Below are positions 1-5,972 of a stretch of DNA of 5,972 nucleotides, piece after piece. The DNA comes from Gammaproteobacteria bacterium. GTDB taxonomy: Bacteria > Pseudomonadota > Gammaproteobacteria > UBA6429. The stretch's first letter is position 1. Each line of letters starts with the position of its first letter. The translations under genes were made by a program, and so were the position numbers. The notes under the pieces are model-generated. The model was not told where the DNA came from. It did not search any database and worked only from the letters and a program-made list of their open reading frames with translations. The stretch lies in contig QIKU01000120.1 of the NCBI GenBank assembly GCA_003232015.1, forward strand, positions 1 to 5,972, in the 5' to 3' direction.

Positions 1-2141
1 TTTATGAACCCAGGCGCATTGAAAGCATACCGCCGACTCGTTTGTTTGTTGATGCGAAAAGTACGCAGGAGTGGCGTTCACGTGGCTTTTACCCCGTTAT
101 AAATGAGGCAATACAAAGCCCGGCAAACAATCTAAAAAACTCCACACTCTATCGTCTTCTACATCTGAAGAAACTGAACCCACAACCGGATATCAAAAAA
201 TTACCCGACAGTTTTACCCTTGAACTCAATCGTGAGCAAAGCTGTCCAAAGCCCGATTCAATTAATAAATATACCAAGGAGCATCCATTATGGGGTATGC
301 CTTATGCGATGCCTAACCTGTCAACAGCAGAATACCAAACACTGGTTACCTGGATAGCTCAGGGTTCGCACACAATGGCACCACCCAAACCATCCTTAGC
401 CATTCAAACACAGATAAATCAATGGGAAGCTTTTTTTAATCAAGCATCTAATAAACAAAAATTAGTAAGCCGTTATCTTTATGAGCATCTGTTTCATGCG
501 CGCATACACTTTTCTGGTTCAGAAAAACGCGAGTTCTATCGGCTGGTACGTTCAAGGACGCAAACAGGTGAACCCATTGATGAAATAGCAACATTGCGTC
601 CGAATGATGACCCCGGTGACCGACCGTTTTATTACCGACTGTTAGCGTATCACTCAAGCATTGTGGCCAAGAATCACATTGTTTATGAATTTTCTAATAA
701 ACGCATGCAGCGATTCCGTGATTTGTTTTTTACACCAGAGTATAACGTGCCTAAACTGCCTTCTTATGAGAGGGGCGAGGGTTCCAACCCATTTAAAATT
801 TATGCGGCCATACCCGCTGCATCACGCTATCGTTTTATGCTCGATAACGCCCATTTCTTTATCGAAGGTTTTATCAAGGGCCCTGTTTGCCGGGGGCAAC
901 TGGCACTGAATGTAATTGAAGATCACTTTTGGGTGGTTTTCTTTAACCCGGATAAACCGATGATCACTAACAATAGTGAATTCATTCAAAAGATGGCCAA
1001 TGACTTACAGGTTCCCGCAGACTTTGATAATAACCTGGATCTATTTCGTATCTGGACTGATTACTGGAAAGGACAGCGCCGCTATATGGCAGGCAAAGAA
1101 GCCTGGTTTAAAACAATTGGCACCCATGAAATTGAACATGCGATGGATTATATCTGGGACGGTGATGGAAACAATCCCAATGCTGCATTAACCGTATTCA
1201 GGCATTTTGATAGTGGCTCAGTTGCTTACGGACTGGTTGGCCGTAATCCCGAAACAACCTGGGTGATTGATTTCCCCTTACTTGAGCGAATTCACTATTT
1301 GCTGGTGGCTGATTTTAATATTTATGGCAACATTGGTCACCGAATGAGTACCCGAATCTATATGGATTTTTTACGTATGGAAGGTGAAGATTCATTTCTG
1401 GCATTCCTGCCCGTTAATAAGCGCAAAGCAATTCGTGACAAATGGTATATCGGGCAGCGAAGTAGTATTGATAAATTATTTTCTGCACCACAGGAGTGGT
1501 TAAGCACTGAGTCGGTAAAAGGTTACAAGACAAATGATCCACAACGAGAACTTTACCAGATCATTAAAGAACGGCTTAAACATTTAGAAAAGCATACCAC
1601 CGCACTCAATCATTGCGGCAGTCCCGGTTGCAAAAAACTTTCTGTTGAATCAACAGTAAAACGCGCCGCAATAAAACGGGTTGATAATGCCATGATTAAG
1701 ATTGCGAAACTACAGGGCGAACAATTACATTCATTTCCTGATGTTGCTTTTGTACGAGTAAAAGCCGACAACCCCGAAGATGATCTTACTTATAGCTTAA
1801 TACGCAACAAAGCTTATAAAAATGTAACCTCCTTTCTTGCCGATGCACATGAACGTGACCGTGCCGATATTGACAAGGATACCATGACCGTTGTTAAATG
1901 GCTGGAAGGCTCTTACCCTAATTTCTTTTTCTCTGTGGCCTTATCTGAAATAGAAGAATTTTCTAAACGCTGTGCCGCTATACGTACAAATAAAGACTAC
2001 GAAAAATTTGTTGATCAGTATGGTGTCAGGCGAACCAGCCCTTTGTTTTGGGAGCTGGCTGACTGGTTTCAGGACAATGACAGGCAAAGGAAACCTGTTT
2101 TGTCCGGTTTGTTTGACCTGAACCGCTATCAAAATCGTTAA
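1..2141 (+). CDS. cti: Fatty acid cis/trans isomerase Cti, 5'-truncated by window edge
   Basis: Cti is a periplasmic c-type haem protein that converts cis-unsaturated acyl chains of membrane phospholipids to trans, which rigidifies the membrane under solvent, heat or osmotic stress. The frame is already open at base 3, giving 13 extra residues (Y-E-P-R-R-I-E-S-I-P-P-T-R) before the TTG at 42. That TTG is therefore an internal Leu in the family's PTRLF-DA-ST-EWR stretch and not a start. About 712 residues are visible; known Cti proteins run to roughly 760-780, so some 50-70 are missing, including the expected signal peptide and CxxCH haem site. Counting from codon 42, residues 81-108 (HPLWGMPYAMP, then LSTAEYQTLVTWIAQG) resemble the closing part of a cytochrome c fold, with Met86 and Met90 as possible distal ligands. 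Typical Cti blocks follow: AYHSSIVAKNHIVYEF, GTHEIEHAMDYIWDGDG and FNIYGNIGHRMSTRIYMDFL. The stop is TAA at 2139-2141. The gene converges on the exporter gene. Family assignment is firm; the haem site is inferred because it lies off the window. Confidence 0.95.
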   Translation, partial: YEPRRIESIPPTRLFVDAKSTQEWRSRGFYPVINEAIQSPANNLKNSTLYRLLHLKKLNPQPDIKKLPDSFTLELNREQSCPKPDSINKYTKEHPLWGMPYAMPNLSTAEYQTLVTWIAQGSHTMAPPKPSLAIQTQINQWEAFFNQASNKQKLVSRYLYEHLFHARIHFSGSEKREFYRLVRSRTQTGEPIDEIATLRPNDDPGDRPFYYRLLAYHSSIVAKNHIVYEFSNKRMQRFRDLFFTPEYNVPKLPSYERGEGSNPFKIYAAIPAASRYRFMLDNAHFFIEGFIKGPVCRGQLALNVIEDHFWVVFFNPDKPMITNNSEFIQKMANDLQVPADFDNNLDLFRIWTDYWKGQRRYMAGKEAWFKTIGTHEIEHAMDYIWDGDGNNPNAALTVFRHFDSGSVAYGLVGRNPETTWVIDFPLLERIHYLLVADFNIYGNIGHRMSTRIYMDFLRMEGEDSFLAFLPVNKRKAIRDKWYIGQRSSIDKLFSAPQEWLSTESVKGYKTNDPQRELYQIIKERLKHLEKHTTALNHCGSPGCKKLSVESTVKRAAIKRVDNAMIKIAKLQGEQLHSFPDVAFVRVKADNPEDDLTYSLIRNKAYKNVTSFLADAHERDRADIDKDTMTVVKWLEGSYPNFFFSVALSEIEEFSKRCAAIRTNKDYEKFVDQYGVRRTSPLFWELADWFQDNDRQRKPVLSGLFDLNRYQNR

Positions 2142-2167
2142 CTATGATACGCGGACATTTATATGCG

Positions 2168-4474
2168 TTATTTTTCTCTGTCTAAAAACATTAGCAAAGG
2201 AGGTAATAGCAAAAAATCCATCACCAGAGCGACACTCACTGCGATAATAGTGAGAACCCCTAAATCCACATTGAGTTTATAACTGGAAAAAGCCAGCACC
2301 GAAAAGCCGGCAACCATCACTACGGTGGTTACCAACAAGGCTTTGCCGACATGGGTAAAACTATAACGAACGGCATCATTGGTAGCCAGAGAGAGCTCAC
2401 CTTTTGCACGGCGATACTTACTCAGGATATGAACGGTATCATCAACGATAAGCCCCATACTTGTAGCGGTTATCATCGAAGCAATAATACCAATCTCGCC
2501 AACAAAAATCCCCCATAATCCAAAGGTAATAAGCACTGGAAAGAAGTTAGGGACCAAGCTAATCAAACCTAAACGTATACTGCGCAGAGCAAAAATTAGT
2601 GTTAAAGAGATCAATACAAAGGCCAGGGCGGTGCCGCTTAACATACCAATAATATTACGCATCGCAAGATTCACAAACATAACAATGGCGCCCGTCGCTT
2701 TGGCTTGCATGGCTGGCGGCATATTCTCCACCAGCCATGCTTCGCTACGCTCAATCACCTCGATAATCTGTTTTTGCGGCAAGGTGTCCAGCGTAACCGT
2801 TAAGCGAGAGGCGGATTTGTCGACATTGATCTGGCTACCCAGATCTAACCCATAGGGTAAAGACATCTCATATAACAGCAGATATTGCGCTGCGAGATTG
2901 CGTGTTTCAGGTAAGCGGTACCATTGCAGGTCGTCGTTGTGCATGGATTTATTAAGCCGCTTCATCACATCAGTGAAACTATTAACATGGGTAATACCCG
3001 GCTGGGCACGTAGCCAGGCAGTAAATGTTTCCAGTCGTTTCAGGTATTCAGGTTCAGATATACCGCCGGACTCACCCGAGTCCATGGAAAATTCCAGAAC
3101 ATAAGGACCTGTAAGATTAGCGGTGGCAAAATCTGTATCAACCCGAAAAGGAATACTTTCATCAAACCACTGAATAAAGCGGTCATCGAGTTCAAGGCGG
3201 GGGATGAAGGATATAATAATAAGACTGGATACTATCATTGTCCAAAATAGCGGTATGCGCCGACTCACTACGAAATCACCAAATCGTTCCATCAGTAACC
3301 GGTGGTTAATTTTTTGTGGTCGTGTCCTCAACGGCAGAATGGACATCAGTGCCGGCAGGAAAGTCATGGATAATATCCATGATGCAACAACACCAATGGC
3401 GGTTATATTGCCAAGATCGTTAAAAGGTGGTGAATCAGAAAAATTAAGGCTAAGGAAACCAATGCTGGTTGTTAGTGTAGTAAGAAACACAGGTTCAGTG
3501 TTGATACGAAAACTTTCTACTAACGCGTCATGTTTGGAACGACCAGCACGCATTTCTGAAAAAGTAGTAAGCAGAATATGTACACAATCAGCGATAGCAA
3601 GCGTGAGAATAATAATAGGGGCCAACGCGGTTGATGCGTTCATTTTAATATTGAACCAGGACATCAGCCCTAAAGCCGTTACGACAGACAAACTAATCAC
3701 CAGCAGTGTTGCCACCGTTCCCCAGGCCGAGCGCAGGAATATCACCAGTAGTATGATCATTAACGCATACATAATCGGTACCAGAATATAGGAATCTGCT
3801 TCACTTACCTCGATTTCCGCTGCGCTGAAAATGGATATACCGGTAAGTGCTACGGTTAGATCGGGGTACATTGCACGCAATTCTACCGTTAGTTTTTTGG
3901 CATAGTCCACCGATTCGGGTAGATGTTGAGTATGGTCAGTATCGGGAAACTGTAAAGTTACTGACACGCCAGTGGTGCCACCATCGGCGGAGATCATGCG
4001 TCCTGCCAATGCCGGTTCTTTCAATGCCACGGTTTTAATTCTGGCCAGATCGGCAGCGTCTAACTGTTGCGGCCTTTCCACCAGATCAGCTACGGTTAAA
4101 TCATCACCCTTCGCCTCGGTATGCTGATAATTGGTGAGAGAATCCACCCGAAGGGCATAAGGAATTTGCCAGGCCTTTTGGGTTAATTGTTTGACGATAG
4201 CCAGAGTTTCACGGGTGAAAACATTTTTATTCTTTGGCTGAAGAACAAAAAGAATATTCTCGGTATTGGTATAGCTGTTTTCGAATTTATTAAAAGCAAT
4301 CAGTTCGGCATTATCTTTACCGAAGTACACTTTGTAATCGGCAGTGAATGCAAAATTACGCAAGCCATAACCTGCGGCCAGAGTTGCAAGCAAGCATACA
4401 AAAAGTACTGGCCAACGCCAGCGTATTACCCATCGAGTATAGTCTGGAACAAATTGTTCAATCAGCTTTGGCAT
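2168..4474 (-). CDS. MMPL/RND-superfamily exporter, COG1033 type
   Basis: This 768-residue inner-membrane protein has the duplicated RND architecture and probably uses the proton gradient to export lipids or other hydrophobic compounds; the substrate cannot be read from sequence. TM1 lies near residues 20-38, a periplasmic loop spans about 40-228, TM2-6 about 229-378, TM7 about 407-425, a second loop about 427-600, and TM8-12 about 605-764. The hallmark charged TM4/TM10 motifs are present: IADCVH (Asp296, His299) in the first half and GLIVDDTVHIL (Asp678, Asp679, His682) in the second. Each half also carries the family's cytoplasmic segment (AGRSKHDALVESF and ATNDAVRYSF) leading into the next membrane helix. 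The ATG at 4474 is preceded by AGGAA seven bases upstream, and the protein begins with a short basic-aromatic segment before TM1, as expected. fpr lies 63 bases upstream on the same strand. No adjacent periplasmic adaptor, outer-membrane channel or DUF1329-type partner is seen. HpnN-like hopanoid transport is an alternative that cannot be excluded. Confidence 0.92.
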   Translation of the reverse strand: MPKLIEQFVPDYTRWVIRWRWPVLFVCLLATLAAGYGLRNFAFTADYKVYFGKDNAELIAFNKFENSYTNTENILFVLQPKNKNVFTRETLAIVKQLTQKAWQIPYALRVDSLTNYQHTEAKGDDLTVADLVERPQQLDAADLARIKTVALKEPALAGRMISADGGTTGVSVTLQFPDTDHTQHLPESVDYAKKLTVELRAMYPDLTVALTGISIFSAAEIEVSEADSYILVPIMYALMIILLVIFLRSAWGTVATLLVISLSVVTALGLMSWFNIKMNASTALAPIIILTLAIADCVHILLTTFSEMRAGRSKHDALVESFRINTEPVFLTTLTTSIGFLSLNFSDSPPFNDLGNITAIGVVASWILSMTFLPALMSILPLRTRPQKINHRLLMERFGDFVVSRRIPLFWTMIVSSLIIISFIPRLELDDRFIQWFDESIPFRVDTDFATANLTGPYVLEFSMDSGESGGISEPEYLKRLETFTAWLRAQPGITHVNSFTDVMKRLNKSMHNDDLQWYRLPETRNLAAQYLLLYEMSLPYGLDLGSQINVDKSASRLTVTLDTLPQKQIIEVIERSEAWLVENMPPAMQAKATGAIVMFVNLAMRNIIGMLSGTALAFVLISLTLIFALRSIRLGLISLVPNFFPVLITFGLWGIFVGEIGIIASMITATSMGLIVDDTVHILSKYRRAKGELSLATNDAVRYSFTHVGKALLVTTVVMVAGFSVLAFSSYKLNVDLGVLTIIAVSVALVMDFLLLPPLLMFLDREK

Positions 4475-4481
4475 AACATCA

Positions 4482-4486
4482 TTCCT
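4482..4486 (-). promoter_or_regulatory. Ribosome binding site of the MMPL exporter
   Basis: AGGAA on the minus strand ends seven bases before the ATG at 4472-4474. It supports this start. The two ATG triplets just after it (in ATGATG) are out of frame. Confidence 0.7.
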
Positions 4487-4488
4487 GT

Positions 4489-4506
4489 AAACCTGGCTTC
4501 AGGTTT
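4489..4506 (-). repeat. Perfect 7-bp inverted repeat (hairpin) in the fpr-exporter gap
   Basis: AAACCTG and CAGGTTT are perfectly complementary around a 4-base loop. A U-G pair could extend the stem by one. The hairpin sits a few bases upstream of the exporter's AGGAA ribosome binding site, within the predicted fpr-exporter transcript. No T-run follows on either strand, so it does not look like an intrinsic terminator. A role in RNA processing, mRNA stability or translation of the downstream gene is possible but inferred. Confidence 0.55.
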
Positions 4507-4537
4507 GGATGAGTAAAGAAGCTATCGACTAAAAAAC

Positions 4538-5281
4538 TTAATAGTACTTTTCAGTTGCAATTTGCCCTGGTTCCCGCCGTGTATGACGACGCAGACCACG
4601 TTCTTCAAGCAATGCAGTTACATCGCCGACCATTGTAGAATTACCGCATAACATTATATGACTTGAGTCGGCAGCCAGGGTAATGCCCACCTGTTTTTCA
4701 AGCTCACCCTTTTTTATACTGGTTGTTATTCGTGTATTGGTTGCTTTGGGTGCATTTTCGCGCGTAACAAACGGCATAAAACAGAATTGTTCCGGATGTT
4801 GCTGCTGAAGAGTAAAAAAGTCATCCATGTAAGCCTGATTTTCAACTGTTTTAACTGAGTATCCCAGTATAATTTTTTTAAAACGCTGCCAGGGTGCCGA
4901 TGTTTTAAGAATAGATACAAAAGGCCCCACACCGGTGCCTGTTGCGATTAACCATAAGTATGGGACATCGGGTACTTCATCTAAGGTGAGCAAACCGGTT
5001 GCGCGTTCAGATATTTTTACATTATCACCCACATTTAAATCAGCGAGCAGGGGACTTAAAAGACCATTTTCAACTCGATTGAAATGAATTTCCAGTAACG
5101 AATCGTCGGGGGTATTCACTAATGAGTAGGGACGTGCAAGTACTTTATCGTTAACATCCAGCCCAACCTTGATAAACTGACCGGCAGAGAATACCAGAGG
5201 GCTTGTACGGATTTTTAGAGAGAACAGGTTAGCACTCCATTGTGTGTTTTCAACAACTTCTCCTGATAACCACGTAGCCAT
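4538..5281 (-). CDS. fpr: Ferredoxin (flavodoxin)-NADP+ reductase, subclass II bacterial type
   Basis: Fpr is a cytoplasmic FAD enzyme that passes electrons between NADPH and ferredoxin or flavodoxin, supporting Fe-S and radical enzymes and the oxidative-stress response. The start is ATG at 5279-5281, giving 247 residues against 248 in E. coli Fpr; MATWLSGEV aligns with MADWVTGKV. A longer reading from ATG at 5317 adds 12 residues but lacks a ribosome binding site. The FAD domain carries RPYS at 50-53. The NADP domain carries ATGTGVGP at 113-120 and MLCGN at 210-214. Arg174 (VTRE) and Arg184 (TRI) match the arginines recalled as binding the NADPH 2'-phosphate in E. coli Fpr, while the third (Arg144) is Lys144 here. 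The C-terminus is EKYY, where this subclass usually ends in Tyr-Trp. The gene lies upstream of the exporter, 63 bases away, and is divergent from the flavoprotein gene at 5431. Identity is firm. Confidence 0.95.
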   Translation of the reverse strand: MATWLSGEVVENTQWSANLFSLKIRTSPLVFSAGQFIKVGLDVNDKVLARPYSLVNTPDDSLLEIHFNRVENGLLSPLLADLNVGDNVKISERATGLLTLDEVPDVPYLWLIATGTGVGPFVSILKTSAPWQRFKKIILGYSVKTVENQAYMDDFFTLQQQHPEQFCFMPFVTRENAPKATNTRITTSIKKGELEKQVGITLAADSSHIMLCGNSTMVGDVTALLEERGLRRHTRREPGQIATEKYY

Positions 5282-5290
5282 GTTAGCCAA

Positions 5291-5293
5291 CCT
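5291..5293 (-). promoter_or_regulatory. Weak ribosome binding site deciding the fpr start
   Basis: The minus strand has ACAGG ending nine bases before the ATG at 5279-5281. The alternative ATG at 5315-5317 is preceded only by an A-rich tract with no Shine-Dalgarno match. This favours the shorter, E. coli-like fpr product. Confidence 0.5.
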
Positions 5294-5312
5294 GTGTAAT
5301 ATGTTAACCTGT

Positions 5313-5341
5313 AGCATAGATATTTTTTTTGTTTACGTCCA
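5313..5341 (-). promoter_or_regulatory. Candidate sigma-70 promoter for fpr
   Basis: On the minus strand, TGGACG (-35, 5336-5341) and TATGCT (-10, 5313-5318) are separated by exactly 17 bases, with an A8 tract in the spacer. Each box matches consensus at 4 of 6 positions. Transcription would start near 5306, downstream of the ATG at 5317, so the longer fpr reading could not be made from it. The site was found by eye in AT-rich DNA. Confidence 0.45.
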
Positions 5342-5343
5342 TG

Positions 5344-5356
5344 CTTAATCGTTAAG
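5344..5356. promoter_or_regulatory. Short palindrome CTTAA-TCG-TTAAG, possible operator
   Basis: This is a perfect 5-bp inverted repeat with a 3-base spacer. It begins two bases upstream of the candidate fpr -35 box and about 20 bases upstream of the candidate -35 box of the divergent gene. Such a position would suit a regulator acting on one or both promoters. It is short and AT-rich, so chance is a real alternative. Confidence 0.3.
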
Positions 5357-5375
5357 AAATGCGAGCGTTATTTTT

Positions 5376-5404
5376 TTGATTTTTTCAGCACAAAACTCTA
5401 AACT
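5376..5404 (+). promoter_or_regulatory. Candidate sigma-70 promoter for the flavoprotein gene
   Basis: TTGATT (5376-5381) and TAAACT (5399-5404) are separated by 17 bases, each matching consensus at 4 of 6 positions. Transcription would start near 5411, giving a short leader of about 20 bases that contains the AGAGGG ribosome binding site. The call is tentative because the region is AT-rich. Confidence 0.4.
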
Positions 5405-5414
5405 CAAGTGAACT

Positions 5415-5420
5415 AGAGGG
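5415..5420 (+). promoter_or_regulatory. Ribosome binding site of the flavoprotein gene
   Basis: AGAGGG lies ten bases before the ATG at 5431. The spacing is slightly long but acceptable, and it supports that start. Confidence 0.6.
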
Positions 5421-5430
5421 ATTTAATAAA

Positions 5431-5972
5431 ATGCCAAAGAAAAAAATAACTATCGTGGGGAATGGATTTTCTTCACTATTTTTTATCCAGTATTTTCTTT
5501 TATTACCTGCTTTCCCAATATTTGCCTGGTTTCTAAGGCGAGTGTATTCAAAATACGATATTACCGTTATTGGTAATGGGCATTTTATTTATTTCCCTGC
5601 AATACCTGAATTTATTACCGGCAAAAAAAACAGGAAAGAGATAACGATTGACATAAAACCTTTTTTAAAACGTCGAAACATTCATTTTATAAATGAAGTC
5701 GTTACTGATATTCAGGATGGTGGGCGTACTGTTATCACAAATACGGGGCGTTATGTCAATGATGTTTTATTTTTAGGTGTTGGCCCTGCGTTTTTAAAAG
5801 ATGATATTCCGGGTACAAAGGAATATACGATATCGCCTTGCGATGGCCCTGGCAGCATGGAGCTTTTTGTTGACAAGTTAAACGCATTAAATAGTGGAAT
5901 TATTTATCTTGGTTTTAAGATTAATAAAAAAGATGGCTTTGTTTCCGGGCGAGCAGGCCAAATGTATGAATG
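5431..5972 (+). CDS. FAD-dependent oxidoreductase of NDH-2/SQR type, 3'-truncated by window edge
   Basis: An open frame runs from ATG 5431 to the window end with no stop: 180 codons plus two bases. The N-terminus (KKKITIVGNGFSSL) resembles the Rossmann FAD-binding strand and glycine loop of pyridine nucleotide-disulfide oxidoreductases. Downstream pieces follow the order seen in type II NADH dehydrogenases and sulfide:quinone oxidoreductases: a second strand (YDITVIGNG, 42-50) leading to HFIYFPAIPEFITG, a strand-turn region near 84-108, and VNDVLFLGVGP (109-119), like the 'LVLATG' segment. SGRAGQMYE at the end recalls the SQR 'CP-GP-YE' region. Oddities: the third loop glycine is Ser14, the usual acidic residue after the second strand is absent, and residues 16-34 form a very hydrophobic stretch that makes this part about a dozen residues longer than usual. 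Only one cysteine (Cys137) is visible. Coding sequence looks more AT-rich than its neighbours. Substrate and acceptor are unknown; a degenerate or specialised flavoprotein is possible. Confidence 0.75.
   Translation, partial: MPKKKITIVGNGFSSLFFIQYFLLLPAFPIFAWFLRRVYSKYDITVIGNGHFIYFPAIPEFITGKKNRKEITIDIKPFLKRRNIHFINEVVTDIQDGGRTVITNTGRYVNDVLFLGVGPAFLKDDIPGTKEYTISPCDGPGSMELFVDKLNALNSGIIYLGFKINKKDGFVSGRAGQMYE

Noticed and set aside
448..1191. Several 69-82 codon open frames inside cti on both strands
   Set aside because: All overlap conserved Cti sequence in other frames and show no independent coding signs.
2149..2175. Possible terminator between cti and the exporter gene
   Set aside because: The stem is only 4 bp with a 12-base loop and a T-run interrupted by A; too weak to annotate as a terminator.
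3204..3791. 195-codon open frame antisense to the exporter gene
   Set aside because: It lies wholly inside the well-supported exporter gene on the opposite strand, has no recognisable domain and no convincing ribosome binding site. It is a shadow of the coding strand's composition.
4187..4516. 109-codon + strand open frame over the exporter 5' end
   Set aside because: It is mostly antisense to the exporter N-terminus and shows no family resemblance; treated as a shadow.
4540..4560. Possible separate promoter for the exporter at the end of fpr
   Set aside because: TTGCAA and TACTAT-like boxes exist, but no pair has usable spacing, so co-transcription with fpr is the simpler reading.

Overview
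The window looks like chromosomal DNA from a Gram-negative bacterium of moderate GC, most likely a gammaproteobacterium. This rests on a periplasmic fatty acid cis/trans isomerase (Cti) and a ferredoxin-NADP+ reductase that lines up almost residue for residue with E. coli Fpr. The genus cannot be read from the sequence. No RNA genes, insertion sequences, CRISPR arrays or phage genes were seen.

Layout from left to right. Bases 1-2141 (+) hold a Cti gene whose 5' end lies outside the window. It faces a full-length MMPL/RND-superfamily exporter at 2168-4474 (-), and only 26 bases separate the two stop codons. Upstream of the exporter on the same strand is fpr (4538-5281, -), separated from it by 63 bases that contain a perfect 7-bp hairpin. 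An AT-rich divergent intergenic region of 149 bases (5282-5430) follows, with a candidate promoter in each direction and a short palindrome between them. The window ends inside a + strand gene starting at 5431, which encodes an unusual FAD-dependent oxidoreductase of the NDH-2/sulfide:quinone oxidoreductase type. It has no stop codon before the window edge.

How the genes may work together. Cti stiffens the membrane by converting cis to trans acyl chains. MMPL exporters move lipids or other hydrophobic compounds. Fpr links NADPH to ferredoxin or flavodoxin and is often an oxidative-stress gene. A shared role in membrane and redox stress is possible, but it is inferred only from gene proximity. 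fpr and the exporter could be one transcription unit, while cti and the right-hand oxidoreductase are separate units.

The least ordinary item is the right-hand oxidoreductase. Its FAD-binding Rossmann motif departs from the consensus and is interrupted by a long hydrophobic stretch. Nothing in the window amounts to a clearly new multi-gene system.
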